Shown here in pieces: positions 38,001 through 49,374 of a DNA stretch of 64,000 nt (its first letter is position 1; each line of letters begins with the position of its first letter). The position numbers were made by a program, and so were the translations under genes. Origin of the DNA: Thuidium tamariscinum (Eukaryota; Streptophyta; Bryopsida; Hypnales; Thuidiaceae); NCBI GenBank assembly GCA_947034885.2, contig OX344751.2:14880001-14944000 (forward strand), in the 5' to 3' direction. The notes below the pieces were generated by a model. It did not search any database. It had not been told where the DNA came from and saw only the letters and a program-made list of their open reading frames with translations.

Positions 38001-38959
38001 CGACAAGGCGGCTTTTACAACGAGGTTTTTTGCACCCAATTCCACCCTTCCGGGGTAACCAATGCCCCCAACACATTCCGGTCAACGGAAGACTGACTTT
38101 CGAACCTGGTTAATAAGACAAACCCACACACTTTTTCGAAACATTCCGAGGCGGGTTGAAGAACTGAACTTGAGGATTCAGCCGCTGAATGATAGAAAGG
38201 TCATCCACCATGTGCAAATCTTGAAATGAGGTCCACAAGACAACAGGGTCCAACTAAAGGAATGATTACAATTGGTAAGGTAGGTTGGTAGGGGTTGGGG
38301 CTCCTGAGCGTGGTAATGTACTTCGATCATGGACCCAAACAACACAGGATTTGCAGCACTAAACCCAAGGTTTGAGTGAAATGAAATTTTTTGGGCATTT
38401 GCACACCCAGCCATGCCTCTTTTTTCTTCTTCTTCTGTTTTTTTCTCCCCTATTTCACTAGTTGAGTAGGGCGGCTGATCACTCAACCACCCTTCAGTAG
38501 GTTCTGCAAACCTGAGTTGGATGGAGCTTGGAAATCAGGGGATGATGAACTGATGAAGCTGAACTTAAGCTATTGGTTGAAGCTCATGGTTCAGTTGTTA
38601 TTTATTGGCTTCCATCCGTCCATGGCTCTGCAAGGCTGCATGTAAGTTAATAGTGTGCCTGGAGATTCCATTTTCCACTCCCTCAGCTACTAATTTAGCC
38701 ATCCCACAACTCAGGTAAAGGGTGGAAACAGTAGGAGTAGTACTATCCTCTGCAAAAGTGCAAACCCTCTGCTTGACTTCAATTTAAGCTTATCCCCCTC
38801 CCCCAAAAATGCGGAGGCATTGATCTCACATCAGGAAAAAAATTCCCCACCCCATCCCACATGCTGTCACTCACAAAAATCCTGAGACAGAGATGATATT
38901 TTGTCACATAGATGATCTTGTCTGTCCCAAATGAATACTGAATATGGGTATAAGGGAGG
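38001..38959. other. GC-richer island without a recognised gene
   Basis: A 102-codon minus-strand frame lies at 38178-38486. In a neighbouring minus-strand phase another open stretch runs from about 38230 down to 38110. Both look protein-like in composition but match nothing I know. This could be a decayed gene. Confidence 0.3.
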
Positions 38960-39079
38960 TGCATGCAAGAGTGCCACGTTTCTAAGGTATGTGCACATGA
39001 GGACAAAACACCCATTCCCGCACCTGTTCCTTGCAGTGGATTGTAGATTCACCCAAATGCGTCAGTAGACTTCCCTTAA
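38960..39079 (-). repeat. Repeat Q, left half of the interrupted copy
   Basis: On the minus strand this matches 20020-20110. It ends at TTAA (39076-39079), where the 939-bp element begins. Confidence 0.8.
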
Positions 39080-40018
39080 CCCCCTAAAGGACCAATCTGC
39101 ATTTTTTTGGCAACATAGCGATTTTGGGCAGCTCACTACGGATGGAGTTTTTATTTTTTTTTCATTGAAATTTTCACACAACATGTGCTCAAGGGGTAGC
39201 TTTAAGGCCCAACAATTTTCATAACTTTTGACTACATGGTCAAAAAGTTATTGCCTGATATATAGTTTTCATTGGTCGGCGGGAAGCCCAAAAATTTCTT
39301 ATAAAAACTTTTTTTTCAAAATTAAAAATTTGAAATTGGTTTTCTAGATGTACATATATGCAGAAATCTTTAAATCACTCCATTTTGATTTATGAGACGA
39401 AAGTTATAAAGAGATTTAGTTTGCGGACAGGTGTGGATTCTCTACTCTAAAATAAACCTTGAAAGCCTTTATTTTCCTCAATTTTAAATATTTTTGAAAA
39501 AAAATTAAAAATTTGGATGTTGATTGTTTGTCACAACATTACAACCATTGGGATTGACATTTTTTTAATTCTATAAATAAAATTTTAACAATTTAGTATT
39601 TTGAATCACTCTCTACTTCTTTCTACTTATTAATTTTTTCCTATATGTTGTATAATTCCAAATGTTGCAAATTTTTTTAGCATATAGCCAACTTGCTGTG
39701 AAGAATGAATCCAAAGAAGCACCACCATTTTGGACATTTTTTCATAGAAATGTGACCTTGTGAAGTGCAGTTGCCCGCTTTTTTGCAGGGACAAAAAAAG
39801 GGTTTTTGTCAATTCAAATGTTAATATCTTCCCGAATATCTTGCAATCTATATGGTGGAAAATTCTGAAATTTTTTCCACATCTTTTCACACAAGTGTAC
39901 TATAAGATCGTACAGTTACACGTGTCTAAACATGTTTTTTTCAAAAATTTGGTGCTTGAAGTAGACATGGCAGTTTTGGTGTGTTTTTGGTGAAGACATA
40001 GTCTCTGACCTTTAGGGG
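39080..40018 (+). mobile_element. TTAA-flanked DNA element, subfamily A copy 2, with empty site in window
   Basis: Borders are TTAA at 39076-39079 and 40019-40022. Termini read inward are CCCCCTAAAGGACC and CCCCTAAAGGTCAG. Removing 939 bp plus one TTAA restores repeat Q exactly as it stands, inverted, around 20020-20023. This is a direct filled/empty site pair and defines both ends. The minus-strand 86-codon frame at 39630-39890 is not a recognisable transposase. Confidence 0.92.
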
Positions 40019-40315
40019 TTAATGTGTTCACTACATGTATGATTGTAATTTGCTGACACAACTAAAGGACACATAGGGAAATTTGGTTGGTTGAGTGATG
40101 ATTTTTGCAGGGTTCAGTTTTGGGGGCACCTACAGGATGATTCCACAGGTCTAGGGAGCCAACACTTTGAAAATTTGTAGAAATTACATACTATATTTGA
40201 AAAATCTATTTTTTTTAATATTCATGATTTTCACTCGCTAATACTAGGGAAAATATCATTTTCAGAAAACGTTGCCTCCAACTATACTGAATTCCTTATT
40301 TGGACGTTTTTGGGT
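40019..40315 (-). repeat. Repeat Q, right half of the interrupted copy
   Basis: It matches 19705-20023 on the opposite strand, including 'tacatgtatgattgtaattt', 'cctacaggatg' and the terminal block ending 'ttttgggtgtttcca'. It runs straight into the AGGTGG MITE remnant. Confidence 0.8.
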
Positions 40316-40552
40316 GTTTCCACTATACATTTCCAGAATCAGTCATGTTCACAGATTGTAGATGGTGCTTTCAAAAACTGACTGTGATTGTTAATAACTT
40401 TTGCACACGGTATCCAAATCCCACGTTCTTTGGTGTGTTGGAACATGCTTTCACTTGCCAACAAGATTGCATGAAAATCTGAACAAGCTAATATCAATAA
40501 CAATATCTAGGCACAATATGAATAAGTGGCGCTTTTGGGTGTACCCACCTTA
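40316..40552. mobile_element. Truncated AGGTGG MITE
   Basis: It follows the inner and right parts of 19282-19554 and ends with the intact inverted terminus 'gtgtacccaccttag'. The left terminus is lost at the junction with repeat Q. Confidence 0.7.
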
Positions 40553-41117
40553 GATATGGGTACGAAATACAAATATAGATACCAATATGATTACAAAATT
40601 CAACTGAAATGTCCTTTATCGAATGCAATGGGAACTGACTTCCAAAATTACAAGTACAGTGGGTGCAGGGCCAGGGAGGGGGCCAAAACTTATGCACATG
40701 AATTTAAATAATAAGTGAAGAGTGGCATTCTCTCACTATCCACCTCCTGGAATTACTCGTGTACTACTAATTGTCCTGAAACTATACTTGAATGTTCTGA
40801 TGGATTCCAGACTTCCGTCCCGAATCCAGACTTCCAGCGCCTTCCAGCGCCTTCCAGTGACGGAGCATTTCTCCATTCTCGAGAATCTCATCTATTCCCA
40901 AAGTAGAAGTTGGTTGGGGATTTCACACATCCCCCCAAAGCAGCGGCTGTGGTGCAAACTGAACCCACTGCAAACTCAGTTCCATCTCCACAGTCCCTCT
41001 GTCCACATTCCCCAACAGGAAGGAATCCTTCCACACAAGGTAGGTGTAGATGCTGGAGTCGCTGCATTCTAGCGCAAAACAGTAAGTATGGAAAATACTG
41101 GCTACGGGAAGGTAAGG
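40553..41117. other. GC-richer island with short repeats
   Basis: It starts with ATACRA-type hexamers and has a short duplication of 'gccttccagc' near 40838-40860. Overlapping frames lie on both strands at 40715-41136. No domain is recognised. Confidence 0.3.
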
Positions 41118-41429
41118 GAGGAGGTCCATAAACCAACCATCTCAGGGCTGGAACAGAGTTTTGGGCAGGTCAAACATCTTGAAATATTTTTTAGTGAATT
41201 TTTCTTGAAAGACAGCTTGAATAGGCATCGAACCCAAGCCGTTTCATATTTTTTGGAGTTCTGTAGAATTAGTTATGAATTTCTGAATATGGCATAGGGC
41301 TCCAAAGCCGCCCACCTTCTCAAATGTTCACTGGTTGTACATTACTGTAAAGATCAAAAAGCATCATGTACCAGAAATATACATTTCAGAAGGTGAGCGA
41401 TTTTGGAGCATGAGCGGTTTTCGAGCCTC
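41118..41429. mobile_element. Single arm of the foldback element family
   Basis: This matches the right arm of 23570-24280 in order and ends with the same 'gagcggttttcgagcctc' terminus. The other arm is absent, so it is a half element. Confidence 0.75.
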
Positions 41430-41977
41430 CTCCCTTAATCATGGAACTTCTTCTCTTTCAGGCAGCCCAAGTTAAGGTAGGTTAGGGTCTGCTTCCATGT
41501 GCAATCACTGACCAGTTGGTGGACACAGGCTAAGCTGAAAACTGAACTTCAAGGAAAAACAGATGCATAGCTAAGAAGCTTAACTTAAGTTAGCAAGTCG
41601 TGACTCGTGACAAATTCCCTGGCACTGGAGAAAGGGAGAGCTGCCTGGACTAGAATTGGGTGACAGGCAGTCTGCAGCCAGTGAATTCTATGCACTTGGG
41701 AGAACTGGAAGTTGGAAGGCCAAATGGTATCCTTTTCTTCGGCGTAACCACTGGAAGGACGGTCCGGTAGCGGTGGAAATCATCCTTTGGCAACAATGTG
41801 AATCATCCACTTAAAAAAATTCCAAAAGCCAATATTTAGTGGAGACCAAACTATTATTCATGATCTTCCTGTGTAGCACAAAATTTCAAGGATGTATTAT
41901 TGTTCTTATGTTTTGCATACAAGACTTCTATGTCATCCATTGGACCATTTTGGTCTGCAACATTTTTATAGGGTTAC
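41430..41977. other. Mixed-composition sequence, nothing recognised
   Basis: No frame with recognisable domains and no bounded repeat was found between the foldback arm and the next MITE. Confidence 0.35.
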
Positions 41978-42387
41978 GAGCATCTCCATGCCAACATGGC
42001 CAATGGCTCAAACTGGGCATTTGGCTAGGCCAACCAAGTTTATTGCCCCATGGCACATAAAATAAGGCTTAACAAATGGCTGGCCATAGCCAAATTTCCC
42101 AAGCAAATAGGGAAAGGGAGTGTGCCCGACTTGGCTTGGTATGTGCTTTTTCTTAGCTTTTAAAGTACAATTGATGCATAGGAGGGCTTTCTCATTATGA
42201 CAACAAACAAAAGGACCAAGCCACCTCATCCTTATGTCATGTTTATCCTAAAAGGCCGTTTAGGTCCCCCCCCTCTTGTCTCTTTTGCTTAGTTGAGCCG
42301 TGGGGTGACCTCCTTTGACATTGCTCGGCCACCTTTGTTTTCAGACCCTAGCCGGGCCAAGGTCCCCTCTGAGGCATGGGGATGCTC
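41978..42387. mobile_element. MITE with GAGCATC ends
   Basis: The ends GAGCATCTCCATGCC (left) and GGCATGGGGATGCTC (right) are inverted copies with one mismatch. They enclose 410 bp that is GC-richer than its flanks. A terminal sequence of the GAGCATCTCCA kind is common in plant MITEs. No exact target duplication was identified. Confidence 0.7.
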
Positions 42388-42507
42388 TAAAGGTATTTTT
42401 GCATTTGGCACTAAAGAATATTACTCCTTTGGATTTTAGGAACAAATTTAGGCCTACTTCCCAGATTCTTAATGTAATCTACATTAAAAACATCACCTCT
42501 AACACCA

Positions 42508-42837
42508 AGTGAGTGAATATACTTTAATGTAACTTAGTGTAATAGATGGCAAGAGAAACAAGACATGATGTATTTCTTGAAATAGAATTACTATTAACAA
42601 TCAAGCTCAGACTAAAAGAATAAAAACCAAGAGATGTGTTGTCGAGACTGAAGAGTTCTTCAGCCTTGATCTTGTTATAAACCATAATCTAAAGTAAAAG
42701 GAACTAGAAGGTTCTGGATTTATACTTCTAATATTAATTCAAAGTATAAATAACTAGCACTAGAACTAGAAGTCATGTCTCTAACATGACTTTGTTGTCT
42801 AAGAAATTTTTTCTATCTTCTTATGTCTGTGACATCA
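42508..42837 (-). mobile_element. LTR of the chromovirus
   Basis: On the minus strand a purine tract (AAAAAAGAGGG) is followed by TGATGTCACAGACATAAG, the expected arrangement of polypurine tract and LTR start. The segment carries a TATA-like 'tatttatac' and ends near CACTCACT. Beyond it, TGGTGTTAGAGG resembles a tRNA-Met primer-binding site, which would instead follow a 5' LTR. Having both features suggests rearrangement, or the second is a chance match. Confidence 0.6.
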
Positions 42838-45380
42838 CCCTCTTTTTTAGCTCCAAGATCCTTCAAGGAGTTGCTTTGTTAGTTGTGTCTTGTTGCAGGC
42901 TTTGGCATCTCTGGGCGGCGACGATGAAAGTCTCGAACCTTCAAAGGTGCATAGGTTATATTTAAAGGTGTCTCCCACGTTCGTTCGCTAATTGGATATT
43001 CTCACCAATGAACAAAATACTCTAATTGTTCTTGCTGAATTCTTAAATAAAAAATGTCTTCAACTTCGTATTCTTAGTGACCATCCATCTCAATATTAGG
43101 TGGAGGAGCTTAGACTTTGCTAGGAAGGTTGGATTCTTTATAGAGTTCTAAGAGAGAAGTATGAAAGACAGGATGTATCTTCATAGTTACTGGTAAATCC
43201 AATTGATATGTGACAATGTTGATCTGTTTCTGAATGTGAAACAGTCCAGTTCCTTTGATAGTCAAGTTTGTCGCATGGACGAGAAGTCTTAATGTTGTGT
43301 CATAAAAGCCAGACCTTATTGCCTTCTTGAAATTTAGGTTGCTCCTTTATTTTAACCCCTAAAGCCCTGAACATCGTTTTTTGAGATTATAAATTTTTTG
43401 GGCAGCTCACTATGGATGGAGTTTTTATTTTTTTTCTTTGAAATTTTAATACAATGTGTGCCCAAGGAGTAGCTTTAAGGCCCGACAATTTTCATAACTT
43501 TTGAATTCACGATTTAAAAGTTATAGTAGGATATGTTGTTTTCTTTACTTGGCGGGCAGCATGGGCAGCTGAAAAAACTTCTTCAAAAAAACTTTAAAAA
43601 AAAAGTGAAATGTCAAATTGGTTCTTTAGGTTTATACATACATGGGAAGATTTGAATCAATCCATTCCAATCAATGAGTCAAAAGTTATGAAGATTTTGA
43701 GTTTGGAGTAGTTTGTAGCCAGTTTCAAAATCTCTAACAGTACAAAAAAAGTTTGAAATTCTTCATTTAATTCAATTTTTCATATTTTTGGAAAAAAATA
43801 AAAACAGAAGGTGTAGATTGTTTATTACAACATTTTTACCATTGGGATTGAAGATTTTCAATTCCATGAATAAAATGTTCACAATTTAGTATTTTGGCTC
43901 ATTTTTTACTTCTTTCTACTCACTTATTTTTTCCTATATGTTGTACAATTCCAAATGGTTTGAAATTTTTTGAGAATGTAGCCAACTTGCATTGAAGTAT
44001 GAATTCAAAGAGTAACCACCAGTTTGAATTTTTTTTCACACAAATGTGACCTTGTGAAGTGCAACGGCCCGGATTTTCGCAGGGATAAAAAAACAATTTT
44101 TGTCAATTCAAATGCTTATATCTTGCAATCTACATGGTAGAAATTTCTGAAATTTTTTCCACATGTTTACAAACCACCTTACTACAAGATCCTATAGTTA
44201 CATGAGTCAATTTAAATGTGTTTTTAAAAAACAATTTGCACTTGTATTAGAAATGACAATTTTGGAGCATTTTTGGTGAAAACATAGTCAAAAACCTTTA
44301 GGGGTTAACATCAACTGATTTTTTGTACTGGACTTGAGCTTCTTTAAGACTTGATTTCATTATCGTTTGTAGTTCTTTCAGTCATGTTGCAAAATTCTCC
44401 ATTACAACACTACTAGATTCTTCCCTTTCTAAGTTGGTTGTATATTGATTCTAGGATGATAAGTATAATTGGTGTAGAACGGCATTTGCTGAGTCGAGGC
44501 GTGTATACTATTATTATAATCAAATTTCACCAATGATATCAAGGATGTCCAATTATCTTGTTGATAATTAATATTACAACGCAAATATTGCTCCAAGACT
44601 TAATTTACTTGTTCAATTTGACCATCTATCTAAGGATGAAATGCCGATGAAAGTTTGATCTTGACTTGTAAGATTTCAAAAAACACTTGCCAGAATTTGA
44701 AAACAAATTGGGGACCGTGATCAAAGATAATGTGTTCAGGTAGGTCATGATGGCAATGTATGTTGTTGAGAAAGAGTTTTGTTGTTTCTTTGCTGATGAT
44801 TGTCTTCCGACATGGTATAAAATGTGCCATTTTGGAAAATTGATCTACTAGTACACATATGGGTTTGAACTTCTTCGAGAGTGGAAGGTCTGTAATAAAG
44901 TCTATAGAAACAAAGGACCAAGACTTCTTTGGAATTGGAAGTGGTTAAAGCAACCCGTAAAGACAATGTTGAGGGTTCTTCGAGCAAGAATAGATGTCGC
45001 AGGATAAGACAAAATTCGTAAGGATCCTTCACATTTGAGGCCACCAAAAATTATGAGAAATAAACTCCAAAATTTTGTTGAATCCAAAATGTTCAACTAT
45101 TGGAAGGTCATGTCGAGTTTGCAGAATTTGGAGGCATAGTGGTTTGTCAAGAACATAGAGACAATCTTGAAAATATATAAATTGGTCTTTGATGTAGACT
45201 GTACTAAAATTTTCAGAATTATTTGAAAGATGTTGCTTGATGTCAAGTACTAAAAGATCAGTGACAAAAGTTTTCTAAACTTCTTCTAAGAACTTAGAAT
45301 CAGTTGGAGCAGAGATATGAGTTGCTCGTAAACAAAGGCGTTTAGGCTTCAGAAGTGTCGTTTGTTATTGATCATATGTT
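42838..45380 (-). pseudogene. Ty3/gypsy chromovirus integrase and chromodomain remnant
   Basis: Read on the minus strand from high to low coordinate there is the zinc-binding region with a GHFG-like 'EHFGFNK', then WWPQM, the core-domain start with 'KMAHFIPC', 'DHGPQF' and 'KLSSAFHP', the C-terminal 'VWLL' and 'PCDKLDY' region, 'KIHPVFH', and a chromodomain-like stretch near 42995-43095 with 'EYFVHW'. Stops and frameshifts break it throughout. A subfamily A element at 43356-44304 interrupts it. The upstream half (RT and RNase H) is displaced to 51450-52700 by insertions. Confidence 0.85.
43356..44304 (+). mobile_element. TTAA-flanked nonautonomous DNA element, subfamily A copy 3
   Basis: TTAA borders lie at 43352-43355 and 44305-44308. 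Inward termini are CCCCTAAAGCCC and CCCCTAAAGGTTTT. The 949-bp body follows the family pattern. It lies inside the chromovirus between the integrase core and the C-terminal region, so it inserted after the retroelement. Confidence 0.87.
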
Positions 45381-47470
45381 GCTTTACCTCAAGTTGGGAC
45401 TTGAAACTCTGGGTCTATTTTTTGTGAATGTTTTGCGAAATTTAGTTTAATTATAGAAGAAAAATACATAAAAAGAGTGTTAGAAAAGTTTTGGTAGTAG
45501 TCTCTACCAAAATAGTGAAGAAGAATCTTAGAAGGTGAAAAATTCCTACTCTAAGAATTTTCATCATTCTAAGTCCTAGAAGTGAGTTTGAGAGAATAAT
45601 TAGTAATTTCAAGTGATGTGAGGATATAAGAATTAGTGAGTTCTAGTGTTTGTCTATGCAAAATCAATCTTTTAAGGATGCACATGGCATATTAGCTAAG
45701 CCAATAGAGTCTATTATAGGTCTAGAGGATCTACAGAAAGTCTAAATTCAATTTTTGTGTAAATTGGATTTAACAGCAAAAAACATTACAAGTAACTTTG
45801 TAAGTTGGAGTACTAGAGCATTGAAGATGGTGGAATTTACAATTGAAGACTATAGAGAGGTGTTCTAAGGGTAGGAGTATGCCGGGAACGAACAAGAATC
45901 AAGTAATTATCCAAGATTTTCAGGTATTGGGAATTAAATTGTCTAATTAGGCAAAGTAATTCCAAATTATTACAAATAGACAAGTGTAAGTGAGAATGGA
46001 ACTTATATTTAGAATCTAAAAATATCTTAGATGTTACCCAATTTATTTTAGATTTTTCCACAATTCCACGTGGACTCCATGGGAAGTCAACTACGGACAA
46101 ACATATTCGAAAATTCCTAGAAATTATATGTGTTGCGGTAAAATTTCACTGAAATTTTTATCAAGTTTTTGTCTGCTTAATAAGTGCCTAGTCAAGTTTG
46201 AAGAGATTCTGACATTCCCAACTACCAGAACCAGCATCGACATCAAATTTCACAAGAATTTTCAACTTGGCGGCGGGTTGACCAACGCAACAGGAATGAA
46301 TGATGTACAATTTGAGTAAATGAGGAAAAATTACTTTCTCTCACAAACATTCCTAATGACCTTAGCTTGACAGATTCATCAAAAAATGCAAATTCCAAAA
46401 GTTAGATTTTTAACTTTTAATTGGAGTTACCGTAATTCCAATTTGCGCTCACAAATGGCCTAGGAGTGAGATGTAAGCGGTCCGTTTGATTAATTGGGGT
46501 CTTTTGAAGACAATGGCGCAGACAGATTTCCGTTTCAAGTTGTTCCCTAAAAGATAGAGAGGGTCAGCTCTTAGTTTGACTTTTTTAAATTTTAATTACG
46601 GTTAACTGAAAGTGATTTTGAAAATATCTCTTGGAAAATCAAAGATTTGATTTGGTCAAGATCTCTTTCTAGCATAGAAATCCATCTTTGGACTAAAGAA
46701 AGACAATTTTTAAAATAACTTTTGGTTAATTTGCAAAATATCTAGGTAGATTAGGATTAGGTTCAAAATATCTTGGGTTAAGATCTTGGATTTGATTTGG
46801 CCAAGATTTCATTATCTAAATGGGGAGAGTTCTAGAGTTTTCCATCATTAAAAATGTATTATTTTGAAATTACATTTAGGTTAGTTTAGGAAAATAGTAA
46901 CAAAGTGTTTTCACTAGCAATTTACTAGGGAGGGCCCGAAAACAGGTATATAAGGGCCTCCCTTGAGATTGTCAATACCCTTATTTCTCATACAATGACA
47001 CTTTGTTCTTCTACACTTATTTCGTGCTAGGTACCGACATAGTCGGAGCACCGCTTGAACTAAAGATCTTGACAAAGTATGTTGTGTGTTTTGTTGTTGA
47101 ACCTTGAAGGCTTAGGGCCCCTTCAATTGATTCTATTTTCTTATTTTTGTGTTAAAGGCTTGACCTCAACCTCTTGTTGGACATTATTTTGTGGAAACTT
47201 TAAGGTTTTTAGTACCAAAGTTCAGTTAAATACTATCATGTGTACCTCCTTTGGTTTCTAAAAATTTGAAGTACTAGTTTGCGGACATTTGAAAGATTGA
47301 ATGCCAAAGTTTGGTTAAACACTATTATGTGTACCTTCTTTGGATGCAAGATTTTGAAATACTAAGACATTTTGGGAATTTAAAGAGAAAGTTCGATTAA
47401 ACACTATCATGTGTACTTCTTTTTGTGAAAAAAATTCTTAAAATACTACACGATATCTCCTATACAGCGG
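45380..47470 (+). repeat. TGTGAGC LTR-like repeat, copy R1
   Basis: It is collinear with 58760-60750 from 'actctgggtctattttt' through 'aagtcaac', 'tttttaacttttaa', 'gtatataagggcc' (TATA-like, at 46947) to the region of 'cactatcatgtgtacct' repeats. That phrase recurs three times at spacings of roughly 80-90 bp near 47230-47420. The start is eroded. There are no retroelement proteins inside, so it is a solo LTR-like unit of about 2 kb. Confidence 0.65.
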
Positions 47471-48208
47471 AGCTATAGCTCTAGCTATCCTTGAAATTTG
47501 ACCCAAAAGCTAAAAGGTTGAATAACCATTTGAATTATCATTCAAATTCAACCAAAGTTTAAATTAAACCAAGTTGATTAACTACTCCATTCTAACTAGA
47601 TTTGGGGTAGGTGGGGGTTTGAGAGGTTTTAAACTTCCAAGTCAAAGACAAGTTATCATTTCTTGCCTTTTTTCCATCAAAAAAACACTCTTCCTTTTTA
47701 TTTGCGTTATACCATAGATTGTTAGAATAATTTACAACCCTCAAAAATCTCAAAAATATTAGATTATCTAGATTTCTCCTTAATTTAGGCTTTAATTGTT
47801 TTAGTCTAATTATTTAAAATGTGTAAGAAAAACAAAAAAAACAAAATTCGAAGTCACAAGCCAGCGGACAGAGCCATCGAATTAGAGCCATTGAACCAGA
47901 TAGCAAATGGAGGATAGTAGATGGAAGCCAACAGACAGGTGCCCAACAACCAACCACTCCCCACCACGTGGCACGAACGCCACATCCGCCAACACTATGC
48001 GGGGAAAGGGCTGAGAGTTGGGGTTTGGAGTCCAAGGGTTTGGGGATTCGGGGGAGGAGTCGAAGGAGTTGGAATTCAAAGTCTAGGGAATTGGAGTTTG
48101 GGTCCAAAGAGTGGGAGTGCAAACTTCAACTCACACATACAAGAGCTCAACTCAACTTTCAACATTCTAACAATTATTCAAGTAAGTAGACCATTACTAA
48201 AACTTCAC
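47471..48208. other. Unassigned stretch with a GC-richer core
   Basis: The core at 47860-48130 has frames on both strands (47814-48122 minus, 47921-48289 plus) without domain character. It sits between R1 and the next MITE and may be the remainder of an insertion. Confidence 0.3.
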
Positions 48209-48212
48209 ATTA

Positions 48213-48946
48213 GGGTGGTTGCAAGAAACACCGGTCCTATTCTCCATCACAATTGGAGTGACGTTGTTCTTTTCTGCTATAACTTTTGAATTAAAATATT
48301 CAAGAATATGAAATAATTATTGGAACTCTCTAACTTGATGATTTTTACATACCTTATTTTTCAAAAATTATAAAAAATCATTTTATATTTAAAATTATTT
48401 TTTGTTAATTTGTCACAAACTGAGGTTTAGGGTTTTTTACTACATTAGGAGTACCCAAATTTAATGATCTAAAGTTGAAATTTTCACGATGCATTTACAT
48501 AATAGGAAAGCATATTCCTATGGAAGGGAATCTAAAAATACATTATTTTATGTCCTCCACATGCGTACAAACAACACTCCCTTTGCACGCAATTTATAAC
48601 CATTGATAATAGAATTGAGATTATTTTTTTGGTGAAATATCATCACCATCAACTCTTTCCAAATGGACAATTTTTAGATTCAAGAAAAATAACTTTTTCT
48701 ATTTTTTACAAATTAAAATGTAAATACACCCATTTTCATGAGATTTTCCACTTTTCTAGTTCTCCTACTTGGAGAATTTTCCTAAGCTTTTCCTTCATAG
48801 GATACCTTCTTCTTTAAGTTTTATACATTAGACATATTTTTCATATTTTTTAAAAATTGATTTTCTAATTAAATAATACTCCCAAAGAAAACAGCGTCCA
48901 TTTCCAAAACGCTATGGAAAATGGACAGTGTTTCTTGCAACAACCC
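48213..48946. mobile_element. MITE with GGGTKGTTGCAAGAAACAC ends
   Basis: The left end GGGTGGTTGCAAGAAACAC and right end read inward GGGTTGTTGCAAGAAACAC differ at one base. ATTA flanks both sides (48209-48212 and 48947-48950). The 734-bp interior has no transposase. The G-rich termini recall PIF/Harbinger elements, but those make 3-bp duplications, so the superfamily is open. Confidence 0.75.
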
Positions 48947-49374
48947 ATTAATAATCGATATTACAAACATTAGATTTTTGACCAAATTAGAAAGAGTTGG
49001 AAAGGGAATTCACAGCTCACAATTTTCGATTTTCTGTCAAGAATCTCACATTTGCAACATTCATAAGTCTTCACCAAATTTCTACAAACTCAAACGCCAT
49101 AACCTTTGTCTCTCCTAACAAAATTGCAAAACATCCCAAATACAAGAATGAGGGGGGAATGAAGGAATTAGGAGGATTAAGGTTGCGGGAAGAAACACAC
49201 GTAAAGGAATTAGTATTAAAAAACTAATTTCTAAAGAATAACACTGTTGAATTTGGTTCTTTATTCTTTGGCTTTGACCTTTGACAATAAAAAATTAATT
49301 TTTTTAGAATATTACTATTGAAATTGTTCTCATTCTTCGGGTTTGTTCTATATTCTTTGGTAGTTAGTTATTAA

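Noticed and set aside
39630-39890. Minus-strand frame in subfamily A as a transposase remnant
   Set aside because: Partly similar frames occur in other copies only because the DNA is shared; no DDE/DDD motif or cysteine-rich tail could be seen.
47814-48289. Frames of 102 and 122 codons on opposite strands
   Set aside because: They overlap each other in a GC-richer patch between insertions and show no domain; no basis to prefer either.
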